A stretch of 64,000 nt of DNA from an uncultured Rhizobiaceae bacterium (GTDB taxonomy: Bacteria; Pseudomonadota; Alphaproteobacteria; Rhizobiales; Rhizobiaceae). The stretch is from contig CATOTF010000002.1 in NCBI GenBank assembly GCA_951813045.1, forward strand, positions 868,001 through 932,000. Direction: 5' to 3'. Position 1 is the stretch's first letter. The number at the start of each line of letters is the position of its first letter. The notes under the pieces were generated by a model that did not search any database, was not told the DNA's origin, and worked only from the letters and a program-made list of their open reading frames with translations. This document shows, in pieces, positions 52,925 to 61,815 of the stretch. The position numbers were made by a program, and so were the translations under genes.

Positions 52925-53697
52925 ACGACACTGTTACCGATACACCGCAAGTTCTACTCAAACATCATCTGACCAAACTTCGGCTGCCAACCTTCCAGAG
53001 TGAATATACCAAACAGGCCCAACAATGTGCCGCTGAGAATAAGGATCATGTCCAATATCTCCTGCGGTTATGTGAGTTGGAGCTGATTGAACGTGAGCGC
53101 CGAATGGTGGAGCGACGCATCAAAGCTGCGAAGTTCCCGGCAACCAAGAGCCTCGACAGCTTTGACTTCAAAACGATCCCGTCAGTGAACAAGGTGCTCG
53201 TGATGGAACTGGCCCGTTGCGAGTACGCTGCGAAACGCCAAAACATCATCGCGTTAGGACCAAGTGGAACCGGCAAAACCCATGTTGCCCTCGGCCTTGG
53301 ACTGGCTGCCTGCCAAAAGGGGATGAAAGTCCGCTTCACCACGGCTGCTGCACTGGTTCATGAGATGATCGAGGCCGTTGATGAACGTCGCTTGCAACGG
53401 CATCAAAAACAACTGGCAGCTCAAGACCTGCTGATCATTGACGAACTGGGCTTCGTCCCTCTCTCCAAAACCGGGGCGGAGTTGCTGTTCGAAGTAATCA
53501 GCCAACGGTATGAACGCGGTTCCATCATCATCACATCCAATCTACCATTCGACGAATGGACAGAGGTCTTCGGATCAGAACGCCTAACGGGCGCAATACT
53601 CGACCGGCTGACACACCACGTCCACATCCTGGAGATGAATGGTGAAAGCTACAGGTTGCACCAGAGCCGAAAACAAAAATCTGTTCAAATCAACTGA
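52921..53697 (+). CDS. istB: IS21 helper ATPase IstB
   Basis: This 258-residue AAA+ protein related to DnaC has Walker A ALGPSGTGKTHVALGLGLA, Walker B DLLIIDELGFVPLSKTGAEL and sensor region SIIITSNLPFDEW. It assists IstA in target capture. Coupled to istA by ATGA overlap. Confidence 0.93.
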   Translation: MNDTVTDTPQVLLKHHLTKLRLPTFQSEYTKQAQQCAAENKDHVQYLLRLCELELIERERRMVERRIKAAKFPATKSLDSFDFKTIPSVNKVLVMELARCEYAAKRQNIIALGPSGTGKTHVALGLGLAACQKGMKVRFTTAAALVHEMIEAVDERRLQRHQKQLAAQDLLIIDELGFVPLSKTGAELLFEVISQRYERGSIIITSNLPFDEWTEVFGSERLTGAILDRLTHHVHILEMNGESYRLHQSRKQKSVQIN

Positions 53698-53754
53698 CAC
53701 TAAACCAGATCAAAAACACAAACGTCCCAAAATCTGGCCAATTTTACTCCGGGA

Positions 53755-54052
53755 TCAAGACCCATTTTAGGCTGGGATTGACAGATATCCTTGACTTATG
53801 CGAATCAGCTTAAAAAATTGATTGTGCGTTTGTGTTTGGGTTAAACAGATAGCTGTTGGGTAAAAAACATCATACGGACAACCAAATCTTGGAAAATCGT
53901 TGGGTTGAACCATAATGTTTTGCCGGAACCTGATATTTTAGATGAACCGGCAGGCTGTTAACAGCGCATCTAAACAAATTCGTTAACAATTTATTAACGA
54001 ATACTTGAAACCGGCTGACAATATGTTTTAGTTATAACTCCGCGGTTATTTG
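53755..54052. other. Promoter region of the autotransporter gene
   Basis: About 300 bp without a gene, AT-rich, with the TTAA-N7-TTAAC site and a TATGTTTTAGTTATAACT stretch before the start. No N-terminal rhamnose isomerase sequence is found here. Confidence 0.5.
53978..54002. promoter_or_regulatory. CtrA-type site in a 9-bp inverted repeat
   Basis: TTAA (53983-53986), 7 bases, then TTAAC (53994-53998) is the full CtrA consensus. The same bases form an exact inverted repeat, ATTCGTTAA and TTAACGAAT with a 7-bp centre. It lies about 50-70 bp before the autotransporter start, in promoter position. Confidence 0.6.
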
Positions 54053-57000
54053 ATGCGCGCGTGGGTTATTCATAATGTTTATTTTGCAGACTACTGTCGG
54101 CTATTGCCGAAATGTATCGAATTTGGGTGTGCCGATTCTATGATTGGGATTGGCTTATCATTTTCGGTGCGGCTTCCGGCGAAATGGTTGAGCTTTACAA
54201 GCGGAATTGCGATGGGGCTTGCGTGTTTGGGGACAGCAACTCTAGCGAACGCGCAAACGGTCGGCCTTTCAGGTGGCTGGTTTGTTACGCCCTATACGTT
54301 CATACCAATTGAAAATGGAAATACCCTCTATTCCGTTCAGCCTCGTGGGGTCGTCGACCTGCAAACCGGAATGGCGACGACGGTGCAAATGGCGTTGTCA
54401 AATGAGACTAATACCCTCGTCTCGCCGGGGCTAGTTACAGGGTATGCATTAGTTGATGCGGTAGCGCTCGCAGCACAAGGTGGGAATACTGGCTTCGCGT
54501 TGTCACTTGGTCTGGGCGATGCGGTTGCAGCTGAGATCGGTGCGGCAACTGTAACTCAGATAACTGCCAATGGTGCCAATGCGTCAAACTCTCAGGTGAA
54601 CAACGCCGCAATTGTAACCGCGCAATCCAATGTCACCTCGACAGCTCAATCGGGATTGACAGGCAATGGCGTGCGACTCAACGATTTACAGTTGTCTGCG
54701 AACGCAAACACAACTGGTAATGCCTCGCCAAATCCGACGGTCATAACATTTCAACCCAATATCAATGCTGTGCCGAATAATTTCGAACTGACAACTAATA
54801 TGTCTCCAGGTGGAATTGTAGCCGCAGCGCAATCTCAGCCGGCGGCAAGTTTGCAAGGTGACTTTGCCAACAATGTCAATGCACAACTCAACGCGCCGTC
54901 AAATGCATTTTCTTTCACCAGCGGGTTCACTGATACCCCCGCGATCTCGTCATTGATTACCACGAACAACGGATCGGCGAATTTCGAAGCAAATTTTTCC
55001 GGAGCTGACCAATCGATTAGGACATTGGCTGCGCGGGCTGCTGGTATTTCGACAATCGTTTCTTCTATAGATGAATCCAATGTTACCATTAGAAGTACAG
55101 GCGATAATTTTAATGCCGCCACAGTGGGTGATAATTCTTATGCGTTGTTGATCGGTGTAAACGGCGGTTCAAATAGCAATGTGAGCCTGGAAACGGCGGG
55201 GGCAAACAGCAATATTGTTACAACTGGGAATCTCGCACACGGGATATTCTCCGTCGCTTCCGCGAGTCAGGGACGCGCAGACCAGGACATTCGTCTTTCC
55301 GGCGCATCAAATAGCGTACGCACAAATGGCAACGGTTCAAACGGCACGATATTGGTCACGACCGCTTCGCAATCTGCCATAAATTCTGTTCATCTATCAG
55401 GAATATCGTCGTCGATTAGAACGAACGGAGCGGATGCTTCCGCAGTGAACCTGTTTGCCCAGGGTGCCAGAACATCTCAAAACGTATTAAGCCTTTCCGG
55501 TGCTAACACGGCTCTCCAAACCGGCGGGCCAAATTCAACTGCGCTTTTGAGTTTCTCGCAAGCGCAGGAAACCGCCCGAAATGAAGTTAACCTGTCCGGC
55601 CAAAATACGTCTATATCCACAAATGGCAATGGATCTTTGGGATATCTTGGATTGGTGTCGGCTGACCTGACCGCCACCAACGCTATTGGGTTGAATGGTT
55701 TCGGTGCGAACATCACCACCCGCGGCAACGACGCTACTGCAACCTGGTCCGCCGCCAGTGCCGTCAACGCCACACAAATTGTTTCACTTGGTGGAAACAA
55801 CGCAAATGTCCGCACAACAGGCCTGCGATCACCCGGTGCACTGCTATTTGGTCTTGGTGGCGAAAACGGTGCTGTTACACTTCAATTGGCTGGAAATGGA
55901 GCGCAGATAAAGACTCGAGGAGATTTTTCACCTGCTGCCGCCCTCGGGGCAACCGGGACACAATCAGCAAACGTTGAGCTTTCTCTTTCTGGTCGCATGG
56001 CTGCTCTAATAACAAGCGGTGATTTTTCTCCCGCTGGGTTTTTTGCCGGGATGAATGCAAATATCGCTCTTACCGGACCCGGTGCCAATATCACCACTGC
56101 GGGGCTTCACTCTCACGGGGTGCATAGTCTCGCGTCCACGATTGAGGTAGCCATCACAAGAACCGCTGGAATATTTGCCAATGGCCCACAATCTGACGCT
56201 ATTCACAGCCCTTCCGTTGGAAGTGTAATAAATTTGCAAAACTCTGGCACCGTGGAAGGGAGCCGGCGCGGCGTGTTTAACGCCGGGATGGCGAGTATCC
56301 AGAATAATGGTCGCATTGCCGGTGGTTCTGCAGAGGCGATCAGGATTGATTCAGGGGATATACAAAACCGGGGCACAGTAATTGGTAACTCCGGTATTAC
56401 CGCCACACAAAACACCGGGGGAGCCGTTTCCGTCACCAACCTTGGAGCCCTGTTCTCCACATTGGGGTTTGCAGGGTCGGCGCTCGATTTTCAGGGTAAT
56501 GCTGCAGATACATTAACTGTTGGGCCGGAAGCAGCGATTTCCGGCACGATTGAGCTGGGGGGTGGAAATGATACGGTTCGATTTTTACCCGGCACCAATG
56601 CTGATCTTGTTTTCCAGTCGCCGGTCGAAACTTCGACAACTGATACTGGAGCGCTGGTCCGATTGGACGGCGGGCGCCGTATTGTTGTTGCTAATCCCGA
56701 CATCTATCTTGACCATTCGCGAATTACGGCTGTTAGCGCGGCCAATTCCGTGGATGATTTCTGGAAATCAAATCTGGCTGAAAATGGCGACCCAGCAAAT
56801 TCCCAATGCTCCACTCAAACGTCTGTTGCCGGCCATGCGGGTGTCTATAAACAGGGTCAGACAAGCTCGAGAAGGCAGGCAAGGCATGAGCAAATTGGCG
56901 CGGTTGGCAGAGCGCAGTTTACTGATTGTTCGAACATCAACCTGGGAATATTTGCCGGGTTTTTCAACAGCGATGTGACCCAGTCAACCATTGCCGATGG

Positions 57001-57646
57001 GGAGTCAGATACTATCATCGCCGGGGCGGACTTGAGTGCCAGCAATGGTGATCAGACGGTATTCTTGCTCGGCGGGGGAGGGCTGACGGAAACGGAGGCT
57101 TCTCGTCGTGTGATCGATAACCGTGAGGACAATGGATTTAGAAACGCTCGAGCTGATTACGATACCGCATTCGTTTTTGCCCAGCTCGGTCTGGCTCAAA
57201 AAGTAGTTAGTGAATTCGTAGATTTTCACCCTTACGTGACTACAAAAGCAGTTGTCGGTCGTCGAGACTCATTAACAGAGAGTTCAGTGCCTGGTCCGCT
57301 TAGGCTTTCAGGTGACACATTTATCGAGACTGAGGTTCTGGCCGGGGTTCATTTTAAAACCGACAACCAGATTACCGGGATAGATGGTGTTGCCTTATTC
57401 GGTGACCTTGCCGCGAGTTTTACTGAAGCGTTTGATGATCAGGAATCAGATGGAACGCTGGCCGGTGCTGCTTCCAAATTTAAGTCGCCTAAAGACTCTG
57501 GTGGTTTTGGTTTTCGCGCTGAAGGTGGTGTAAAAGTATCGTCCAGTATTTCACCTGCATCCTTGCAATGGCTTGTAGCATACAATCAAAAATCAGACTC
57601 AAATTCGAACTATTCGACCTCGTTGGAAATGACAATTCCATTTTAG
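54053..57646 (+). CDS. Autotransporter-like protein with repetitive passenger (type V secretion)
   Basis: A frame of about 1197 residues. A long N-terminal extension precedes a signal region (LSFTSGIAMGLACLGTATLA, cleavage after NAQ). The passenger holds about a dozen units of 36-38 residues with LSG-x2-(N/S)-x-(I/L)-x-T-x-G. Roughly the last 280 residues read as an outer-membrane beta-barrel ending in Phe (LEMTIPF), the usual autotransporter end. A start at 54140 (MIGIGLSFSV) is possible and would give a normal signal peptide. Two cysteines flank the linker. Adhesion or surface display is likely by family; no protease or lipase motif is visible. Confidence 0.82.
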   Translation: MRAWVIHNVYFADYCRLLPKCIEFGCADSMIGIGLSFSVRLPAKWLSFTSGIAMGLACLGTATLANAQTVGLSGGWFVTPYTFIPIENGNTLYSVQPRGVVDLQTGMATTVQMALSNETNTLVSPGLVTGYALVDAVALAAQGGNTGFALSLGLGDAVAAEIGAATVTQITANGANASNSQVNNAAIVTAQSNVTSTAQSGLTGNGVRLNDLQLSANANTTGNASPNPTVITFQPNINAVPNNFELTTNMSPGGIVAAAQSQPAASLQGDFANNVNAQLNAPSNAFSFTSGFTDTPAISSLITTNNGSANFEANFSGADQSIRTLAARAAGISTIVSSIDESNVTIRSTGDNFNAATVGDNSYALLIGVNGGSNSNVSLETAGANSNIVTTGNLAHGIFSVASASQGRADQDIRLSGASNSVRTNGNGSNGTILVTTASQSAINSVHLSGISSSIRTNGADASAVNLFAQGARTSQNVLSLSGANTALQTGGPNSTALLSFSQAQETARNEVNLSGQNTSISTNGNGSLGYLGLVSADLTATNAIGLNGFGANITTRGNDATATWSAASAVNATQIVSLGGNNANVRTTGLRSPGALLFGLGGENGAVTLQLAGNGAQIKTRGDFSPAAALGATGTQSANVELSLSGRMAALITSGDFSPAGFFAGMNANIALTGPGANITTAGLHSHGVHSLASTIEVAITRTAGIFANGPQSDAIHSPSVGSVINLQNSGTVEGSRRGVFNAGMASIQNNGRIAGGSAEAIRIDSGDIQNRGTVIGNSGITATQNTGGAVSVTNLGALFSTLGFAGSALDFQGNAADTLTVGPEAAISGTIELGGGNDTVRFLPGTNADLVFQSPVETSTTDTGALVRLDGGRRIVVANPDIYLDHSRITAVSAANSVDDFWKSNLAENGDPANSQCSTQTSVAGHAGVYKQGQTSSRRQARHEQIGAVGRAQFTDCSNINLGIFAGFFNSDVTQSTIADGESDTIIAGADLSASNGDQTVFLLGGGGLTETEASRRVIDNREDNGFRNARADYDTAFVFAQLGLAQKVVSEFVDFHPYVTTKAVVGRRDSLTESSVPGPLRLSGDTFIETEVLAGVHFKTDNQITGIDGVALFGDLAASFTEAFDDQESDGTLAGAASKFKSPKDSGGFGFRAEGGVKVSSSISPASLQWLVAYNQKSDSNSNYSTSLEMTIPF

Positions 57647-57845
57647 GTTAATGTGGAAACCGGCTTGTTGCTGATTAGGTTTTGCGACCTTAATAGTGAT
57701 AAAAGTTACATACTGTGCCTTGAATATCCAAGAGATTCCGTTTTTCATTTGACAATCATAATTTCCATTGGTACCGATTTGGTGCTGGAAGAATTTATGA
57801 GTTGTCTAGCACTCCAGGGGCATTGTAGGGACTGGAGCTAAAAGT
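57647..57845. other. Intergenic region
   Basis: No gene is visible; a short shadow frame runs over 57653-57841. No clear terminator was found after the autotransporter. Confidence 0.4.
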
Positions 57846-58247
57846 ATGCAGTTTGTAGTAAAAATAGTAATGGTGGTTTTCCTCACCGTTTCGTTCGTCA
57901 TCACTGCAGAGGCGAGAACAAGAAAAATAAGAAACGGAACCATTAGCATGAAAGCTGGCCAAAAGGCTGGACTTCATGAGGTGCTTACCTGGAACAAGCG
58001 TTGTCGTTCAGTCCGAGTTAAATTCCGGAAAATAGATTCAAAACATGGCCGTCTTTACACACGTAGTGCTCGCTTTCGTATCAAGAAGCGGCAGAGCAAG
58101 GCGTGTGCTGGTAAGTCGGTTAGAGGTTACCGTGTGTTCTTCAAGGCGAAGCGCCGGTACAAGGGCAGGTCTTCAGTGAGGTATTCATTGAAGCCCGCTA
58201 ATATCAGAGACACGTATGTGTTCTCTAGACGACTTAGGATTAGATGA
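57846..58247 (+). CDS. Small secreted basic protein
   Basis: A 133-residue protein with a signal peptide (QFVVKIVMVVFLTVSFVITA, cleavage near AEA-RTR). The strongly basic mature part is rich in Arg/Lys (RKIRNGTISMKAGQKAGLHEVLTW, FRIKKRQSKACAGKSVRGYR). It holds two cysteines (RCRS and KACAG). No family was recognised. It sits between the autotransporter and the IS630 element. Confidence 0.6.
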   Translation: MQFVVKIVMVVFLTVSFVITAEARTRKIRNGTISMKAGQKAGLHEVLTWNKRCRSVRVKFRKIDSKHGRLYTRSARFRIKKRQSKACAGKSVRGYRVFFKAKRRYKGRSSVRYSLKPANIRDTYVFSRRLRIR

Positions 58248-58400
58248 TCGGTTACTGTTGGATAGCTTGAGACCAATGTCTCATCTGACCACGGTATAAA
58301 CCTAAGTTTTATCAAATAATACCAACGGCATTATTTTCTGACTCTGTAGGGATTCCCAAATCGAGTTTGATCTGATTCCTTGTGGCAAAGGAGATTTGCT

Positions 58401-58922
58401 ATGGGATCATCAGTGCCACTTCGGACGGACTTTGATGCCGCCAGCCTGCGCCGGACGACCAAGGAATGCAGTGACAACCGACAGATACGCCGGCTGCTTG
58501 CGCTTGCCGCAGTCTATGACGGCATGAACCGCACGGAGGCGGCTCGGATTGGCGGGATGGATCGTCAAACGTTGCGTGACTGGGTCCATCGTTTCAATGA
58601 ACTGGGTCCGGACGGTCTGACCAATGCCAAGGGTGCAGGGCGACCGCGCCTGCTGAGTGATAAGCAGATGCAGGAACTGTCGCTGATTGTCGAAACCGGG
58701 CCGGACCGGGAAGTGGATGGCGTGGTTCGTTGGCGACGCATTGATCTGGTACGCGTTATTGAGGAACAGTTCGGTATCAAATGCTCCGAGCGGGTGATGT
58801 CGGATTATCTGGCACAACTGGGCTTCTCCAACATCTCCGGTCGTCCACAACACCCTGAGCAGGATGGACGTGTGATCGAAGCGTTCAAAAAAACTTCCCC
58901 GACACGCTCGCAGCCCACATAG
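58401..58922 (+). CDS. IS630-family transposase, first frame
   Basis: This is the N-terminal part, beginning MGSSVPLRTDFDAASLRRTT, with a paired-like HTH pair (EAARIGGMDRQTLRDWVHRF; GAGRPRLLSDKQMQELSLIV). It ends TAG at 58922 after the shift site AAAAAAAC at 58887-58894. AAAGGAGA precedes the ATG. A -1 shift in the A run continues the protein as KKNFPDTLAAHIADLPQ in the second frame. Confidence 0.88.
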   Translation: MGSSVPLRTDFDAASLRRTTKECSDNRQIRRLLALAAVYDGMNRTEAARIGGMDRQTLRDWVHRFNELGPDGLTNAKGAGRPRLLSDKQMQELSLIVETGPDREVDGVVRWRRIDLVRVIEEQFGIKCSERVMSDYLAQLGFSNISGRPQHPEQDGRVIEAFKKTSPTRSQPT

Positions 58923-58945
58923 CTGATCTGCCGCAGAGAACGCCG

Positions 58946-59473
58946 GTGGAGATCTGGTTCCAGGACGAAGCGCGCATCGGGCAAAAGAACGGTCAGGTTC
59001 GCCTCTGGGCGAGGAAAGGAACCCGTCCCCGGCTGCCCGCCGACCAGCGCTACGACAATGCCTATCTGTTCGGTGCGATCTGCCCAAAGCGTGGCACGGG
59101 CGCGGCCTTGGTACTGCCCAAAGCCAACACACAAGCAATGCAATTGCATCTCGATGAGATCAGCAAATACGTGACCCGCAAGGCCCATGCCGTGATCCTG
59201 ATGGATCGCGCAAGTTGGCACAGCACCGGCAAACTGGTCGTACCAAAGAATATCACCATCATTCTGCTACCTTCGAAGTCACCTGAACTGAACCCGGTCG
59301 AGAACATCTGGCAATATCTGAGGTCAAACTATCTCTCAAACCGCGTTTTCAAAGACTACACCGCCATCCTTGATGCCGCCTGCGACGCATGGAACGCGCT
59401 CATCGACACACCGAAAATCATAACGTCAATCGGAATGAGAGATTGGGCCCATGTCAGAACGGTCGAAAATTAA
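58946..59473 (+). CDS. IS630-family transposase, second frame (DDE domain)
   Basis: This catalytic half has the DDE pattern: Asp in EIWFQDEARIGQKNGQ, Asp in AVILMDRASWHSTGKL and the Glu in SPELNPVENIWQYLRSNYL. The translated part probably starts at the slippery site near 58890 by -1 frameshift. All three acidic residues are present, so the element may be active if the shift works. Confidence 0.88.
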   Translation: MEIWFQDEARIGQKNGQVRLWARKGTRPRLPADQRYDNAYLFGAICPKRGTGAALVLPKANTQAMQLHLDEISKYVTRKAHAVILMDRASWHSTGKLVVPKNITIILLPSKSPELNPVENIWQYLRSNYLSNRVFKDYTAILDAACDAWNALIDTPKIITSIGMRDWAHVRTVEN

Positions 59474-59484
59474 TGCCGTTGGTA

Positions 59485-59724
59485 TAAATAAATTTTGCGG
59501 CATGTTCTTGCCAACGGCTAAGTGCGGCAAAATTTAAAGAAATCGAACTGGGGCAAAAGTGAATTGCGCGAAGAGCTCAATACTTTTGAAGTATCGATTT
59601 AGCTTTTCTGCGCTGACCGGATTCACAGGTCGGACAATCTGTTCTGTGAATTAATAAGGGGCACTTAACTCATCCTCACGGATGAAACCATGGTGACTGA
59701 CTAAGTCTAAGTAGGAGAAGTAAA
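59485..59724. other. Intergenic region with one inverted repeat
   Basis: No gene is visible in these 240 bp. ATTCACAG (59621-59628) and CTGTGAAT (59644-59651) are perfect 8-bp arms 15 bp apart, in a position to act as an operator for the Gly/Ala-rich protein that starts at 59725. Confidence 0.4.
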
Positions 59725-60276
59725 ATGAAACGTACGATTATTTTAGCAACCGCAGCAAGCGCTGCTTTGATGCTTTCAACTGTTGCCCACTCCGCAACAT
59801 TGTCTGCTGGTGGCGGTATCGGTGGTGGTTTTGCACTTGCAGCTGCAGGTGCTGGAACAGCCTCAGGTAATGGTTCTGGCCTGGCAACTGGTGCAGGCGT
59901 GGCAACTGAAATCGGTGGTAACGTCACCGGTGCTACTGCATCTTCCAATAACAGCGCTACTACATCAACCGCCGGAACCGGCATTGCAGCTGCTGCTGGT
60001 GGATCATTGGGCGCTGGTATTGGTGTCGCTAACGGCTCCGGATCTGCTGCTCTTGGAGCCGGTGTTGCCGGATCCGTTTCTGCATCAGTAGGTAATGCAA
60101 CTGCAAGCGGTGCAGGAACCAGCAGTGGTGTTGGTGGTGCTACTAATGGCCCAGGTGGCGGAAGCAGCGTCGGTGCAGGTAGCGGTGGTGGTACTGCTAG
60201 CGCATCAGCTGGCCCTGGTGGTGCAGGCGCATCAGCAGCGGGTGGCGCCGGAGTTGGCGCAGGCGCGACCAACTAA
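59725..60276 (+). CDS. Secreted Gly/Ala/Ser-rich low-complexity protein
   Basis: The 183-residue protein has a signal peptide (MKRTIILATAASAALMLSTV, cleavage after AHS). The mature part is almost only Gly, Ala, Ser, Thr, Val and Asn, with repeated VGA/GAGV/SGSG patches, and has no cysteine. It is not recognised; the composition resembles structural or matrix proteins. A strong hairpin follows the stop. The protein lies next to the Arg-rich secreted protein and may be its partner. Confidence 0.65.
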   Translation: MKRTIILATAASAALMLSTVAHSATLSAGGGIGGGFALAAAGAGTASGNGSGLATGAGVATEIGGNVTGATASSNNSATTSTAGTGIAAAAGGSLGAGIGVANGSGSAALGAGVAGSVSASVGNATASGAGTSSGVGGATNGPGGGSSVGAGSGGGTASASAGPGGAGASAAGGAGVGAGATN

Positions 60277-60291
60277 GTCCATTCCATTCGG

Positions 60292-60320
60292 TCCGGCCGG
60301 CAGCTTTGCTGTCGGCCGGA
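60292..60320. terminator. Hairpin after the Gly/Ala-rich gene
   Basis: TCCGGCCGGCAGC and GCTGTCGGCCGGA pair over 13 positions with one G-T and a 3-base loop. No T-run follows, only a short TTTT about 10 bases on. It lies 16 bp after the stop, so it is a likely transcript end or stabiliser. Confidence 0.6.
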
Positions 60321-60409
60321 TCTACCCAAATTTTACCAGGGGTAGATCAGGCGCACTGTCACGGCAGTTTAGCGAACTTTAGCGACGGTGCAGAGTATGG
60401 AGATTTACA

Positions 60410-61270
60410 ATGACTAACAAAAGATATGTGGAGGGGGCTTCTGTTCGATCTCGAACTCTGCAAGCCAGTCCCCCTAAACGAAGGCTCAATTCTGTTTCGA
60501 TGAGTGTGACGTTAGCACTTGCCTTCTCTTTATTTACAGCCGCTGATGTCCCTTTTTCCAGCTTTGCTGTAAATCAGGCGCAGGCGCAAGTTGCCGATGG
60601 ATGTGATTTTGCTTGCAGGGTTCAGGCCCGACGTGCGGCTCGTGCTGAACGCAGGGCCGCCCGTGCTGAGCGCAGAGCCACCCGTAGAGCTGAGCGTGCG
60701 GCACGACGAGCAGCCCGAAGAACTGGCCGTAATACCGGCATCGTCATCACATCATGTGTGGCCAAAGGAATTTGCCGCGATGAAGACGACTTTAGCTTCA
60801 GCGCAGTAAGTGCGGCGGCTGCCGCAGCTCCGGCTGCTGGCGGCGGCGGTGCTGGCGGCGGCGGTGGTGGTGGTGGTGCCGGCGGTGGAGCTGGGGGTGG
60901 TGCAGGGACTCCCCCGACAACAACACCCGGAAGCCATGTTGCCATATCCGGTTCAGTTTCCATAAGTGGAACTGTAACGGTTGGAGGGACAACCGTTAGT
61001 GTTGACAGTGATGTTAATGTTGGTGGACGCGCATCTACACCTACAAACGCAGGACCTGAAAATTCTGTTGGTGCAGGCGCTGGTGCAGCCAGTGCAGGCG
61101 CTTCAGGAGCGGGAACAAGTGGTTCTGCCGACGCTAGTGGTTCAGGGTCAGGGGATAGCGCAAGTAAAAGCGCAGATTCTTCTTCTGACGCAAGTTCTGA
61201 CGCCAGCGATGGTGATGGCGGTGGTGTAGGTGTCGGAAGTGGCACAGGCACCAGCAGCAGTGTTGACTAG
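60410..61270 (+). CDS. Secreted Arg/Ala- and Gly-rich low-complexity protein
   Basis: The 286-residue protein has a long N-terminal region and signal peptide (SMSVTLALAFSLFTAADVPF, cleavage near AQA). A 50-residue Arg/Ala/Glu array follows, starting VQARRAARAERRAARAE. Next come two Cys (SCVAKGICRDED), then Gly-rich and Ser/Ala/Asp-rich tails. No family was recognised. The arginine array is strongly cationic and might bind polyanions such as DNA, polysaccharide or LPS; that is inference from charge. A hairpin follows the stop. Confidence 0.6.
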   Translation: MTNKRYVEGASVRSRTLQASPPKRRLNSVSMSVTLALAFSLFTAADVPFSSFAVNQAQAQVADGCDFACRVQARRAARAERRAARAERRATRRAERAARRAARRTGRNTGIVITSCVAKGICRDEDDFSFSAVSAAAAAAPAAGGGGAGGGGGGGGAGGGAGGGAGTPPTTTPGSHVAISGSVSISGTVTVGGTTVSVDSDVNVGGRASTPTNAGPENSVGAGAGAASAGASGAGTSGSADASGSGSGDSASKSADSSSDASSDASDGDGGGVGVGSGTGTSSSVD

Positions 61271-61283
61271 AATGAAAATGCCT

Positions 61284-61315
61284 GCTGCGCGGAGGTCATT
61301 GCATCTCCGCGCAGC
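61284..61315. terminator. Hairpin after the Arg/Ala-rich gene
   Basis: GCTGCGCGGAG and CTCCGCGCAGC are perfect 11-bp arms with a 10-base loop, 13 bp after the stop. No clear T-run follows. A likely transcript-end structure. Confidence 0.6.
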
Positions 61316-61815
61316 GATACTTTGAAGCCTCGCGGAATAAATTAAACGTTATCTTCGCATGGCAGTTTCACGTATGCGGATGATTGATTTCCCGCTGATT
61401 ATACCGGGTATCTAAGTTTGATGCCTCCATCTCAGTTGCTCCGCTCTTTTAGCCTTTCCCCTCTACAAGCGATTCCAATGATATTCATCTAAAATGCTAC
61501 AGTGTTTTGTTATACGCATTTTCATGTCTATCAATTCGACCCATTTGGGAGGAATGATTAATCACGGAAACTGAGTCGGACTTGGATGTGAATTGCGTTA
61601 GTGAAGCGAGAATCCATGTTCCCAACCACCGTTTGATCATCAGTACGCCCTCCGGTGTCCAATTTGACAATGGTCTTTTGACTGTATGTTTCATTGTACA
61701 ATAGCCGAAAATATTATCGAGCTGTTGTAGCGGATCGTATCCAACTGCAATGCATTGGTCGTTCGACGCGCAACGCAATTGGCAAAGTCGTTGCGACCAG
61801 CCGAAGTTCTGAGGA
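61316..61815. other. Intergenic region with a doubtful ORF
   Basis: Holds no supported gene. One frame on the minus strand (61497-61778, 93 codons) includes SNWTPEGVLMIKRWLGTWIL and could be a degraded gene, but has no ribosome site or recognised motif. Confidence 0.4.

Larger units (their letters stand above)
51367..53754 (+). mobile_element. IS21-family insertion sequence
   Basis: The ends share a 15-bp inverted repeat, TCGCGGAGTAAAATT at 51367-51381 against AATTTTACTCCGGGA at 53740-53754 (one mismatch). It contains istA and istB with a 4-bp overlap. The exact outermost bases are uncertain. No direct repeat of the target is evident, in line with a deletion or rearrangement at one end after insertion. 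Confidence 0.85.
58322..59482 (+). mobile_element. IS630-family insertion sequence with TA target duplication
   Basis: The ends CCAACGGCATTA... at 58322 and ...TAATGCCGTTGG at 59482 are inverted repeats, with a further near match (TTTTC). Each is flanked by TA (58320-58321 and 59483-59484), the IS630/Tc1 target rule. Length 1161 bp. The transposase is in two frames joined by a slippery A7C heptamer. Confidence 0.92.

Noticed and set aside
51361-53770. Target site duplication of the IS21 element
   Set aside because: Bases beside the two inverted repeats do not match in direct orientation, so no duplication is claimed.
59676-60272. Pro/Ala-rich frame opposite the Gly/Ala-rich gene
   Set aside because: It is the antisense reading of GC-rich Gly/Ala codons; the plus-strand frame has a signal peptide and the better start.
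60622-61251. Pro-rich 209-codon frame opposite the Arg/Ala-rich gene
   Set aside because: Same explanation: the complement of Gly and Ser codons yields Pro/Ala; the plus frame has a signal peptide.
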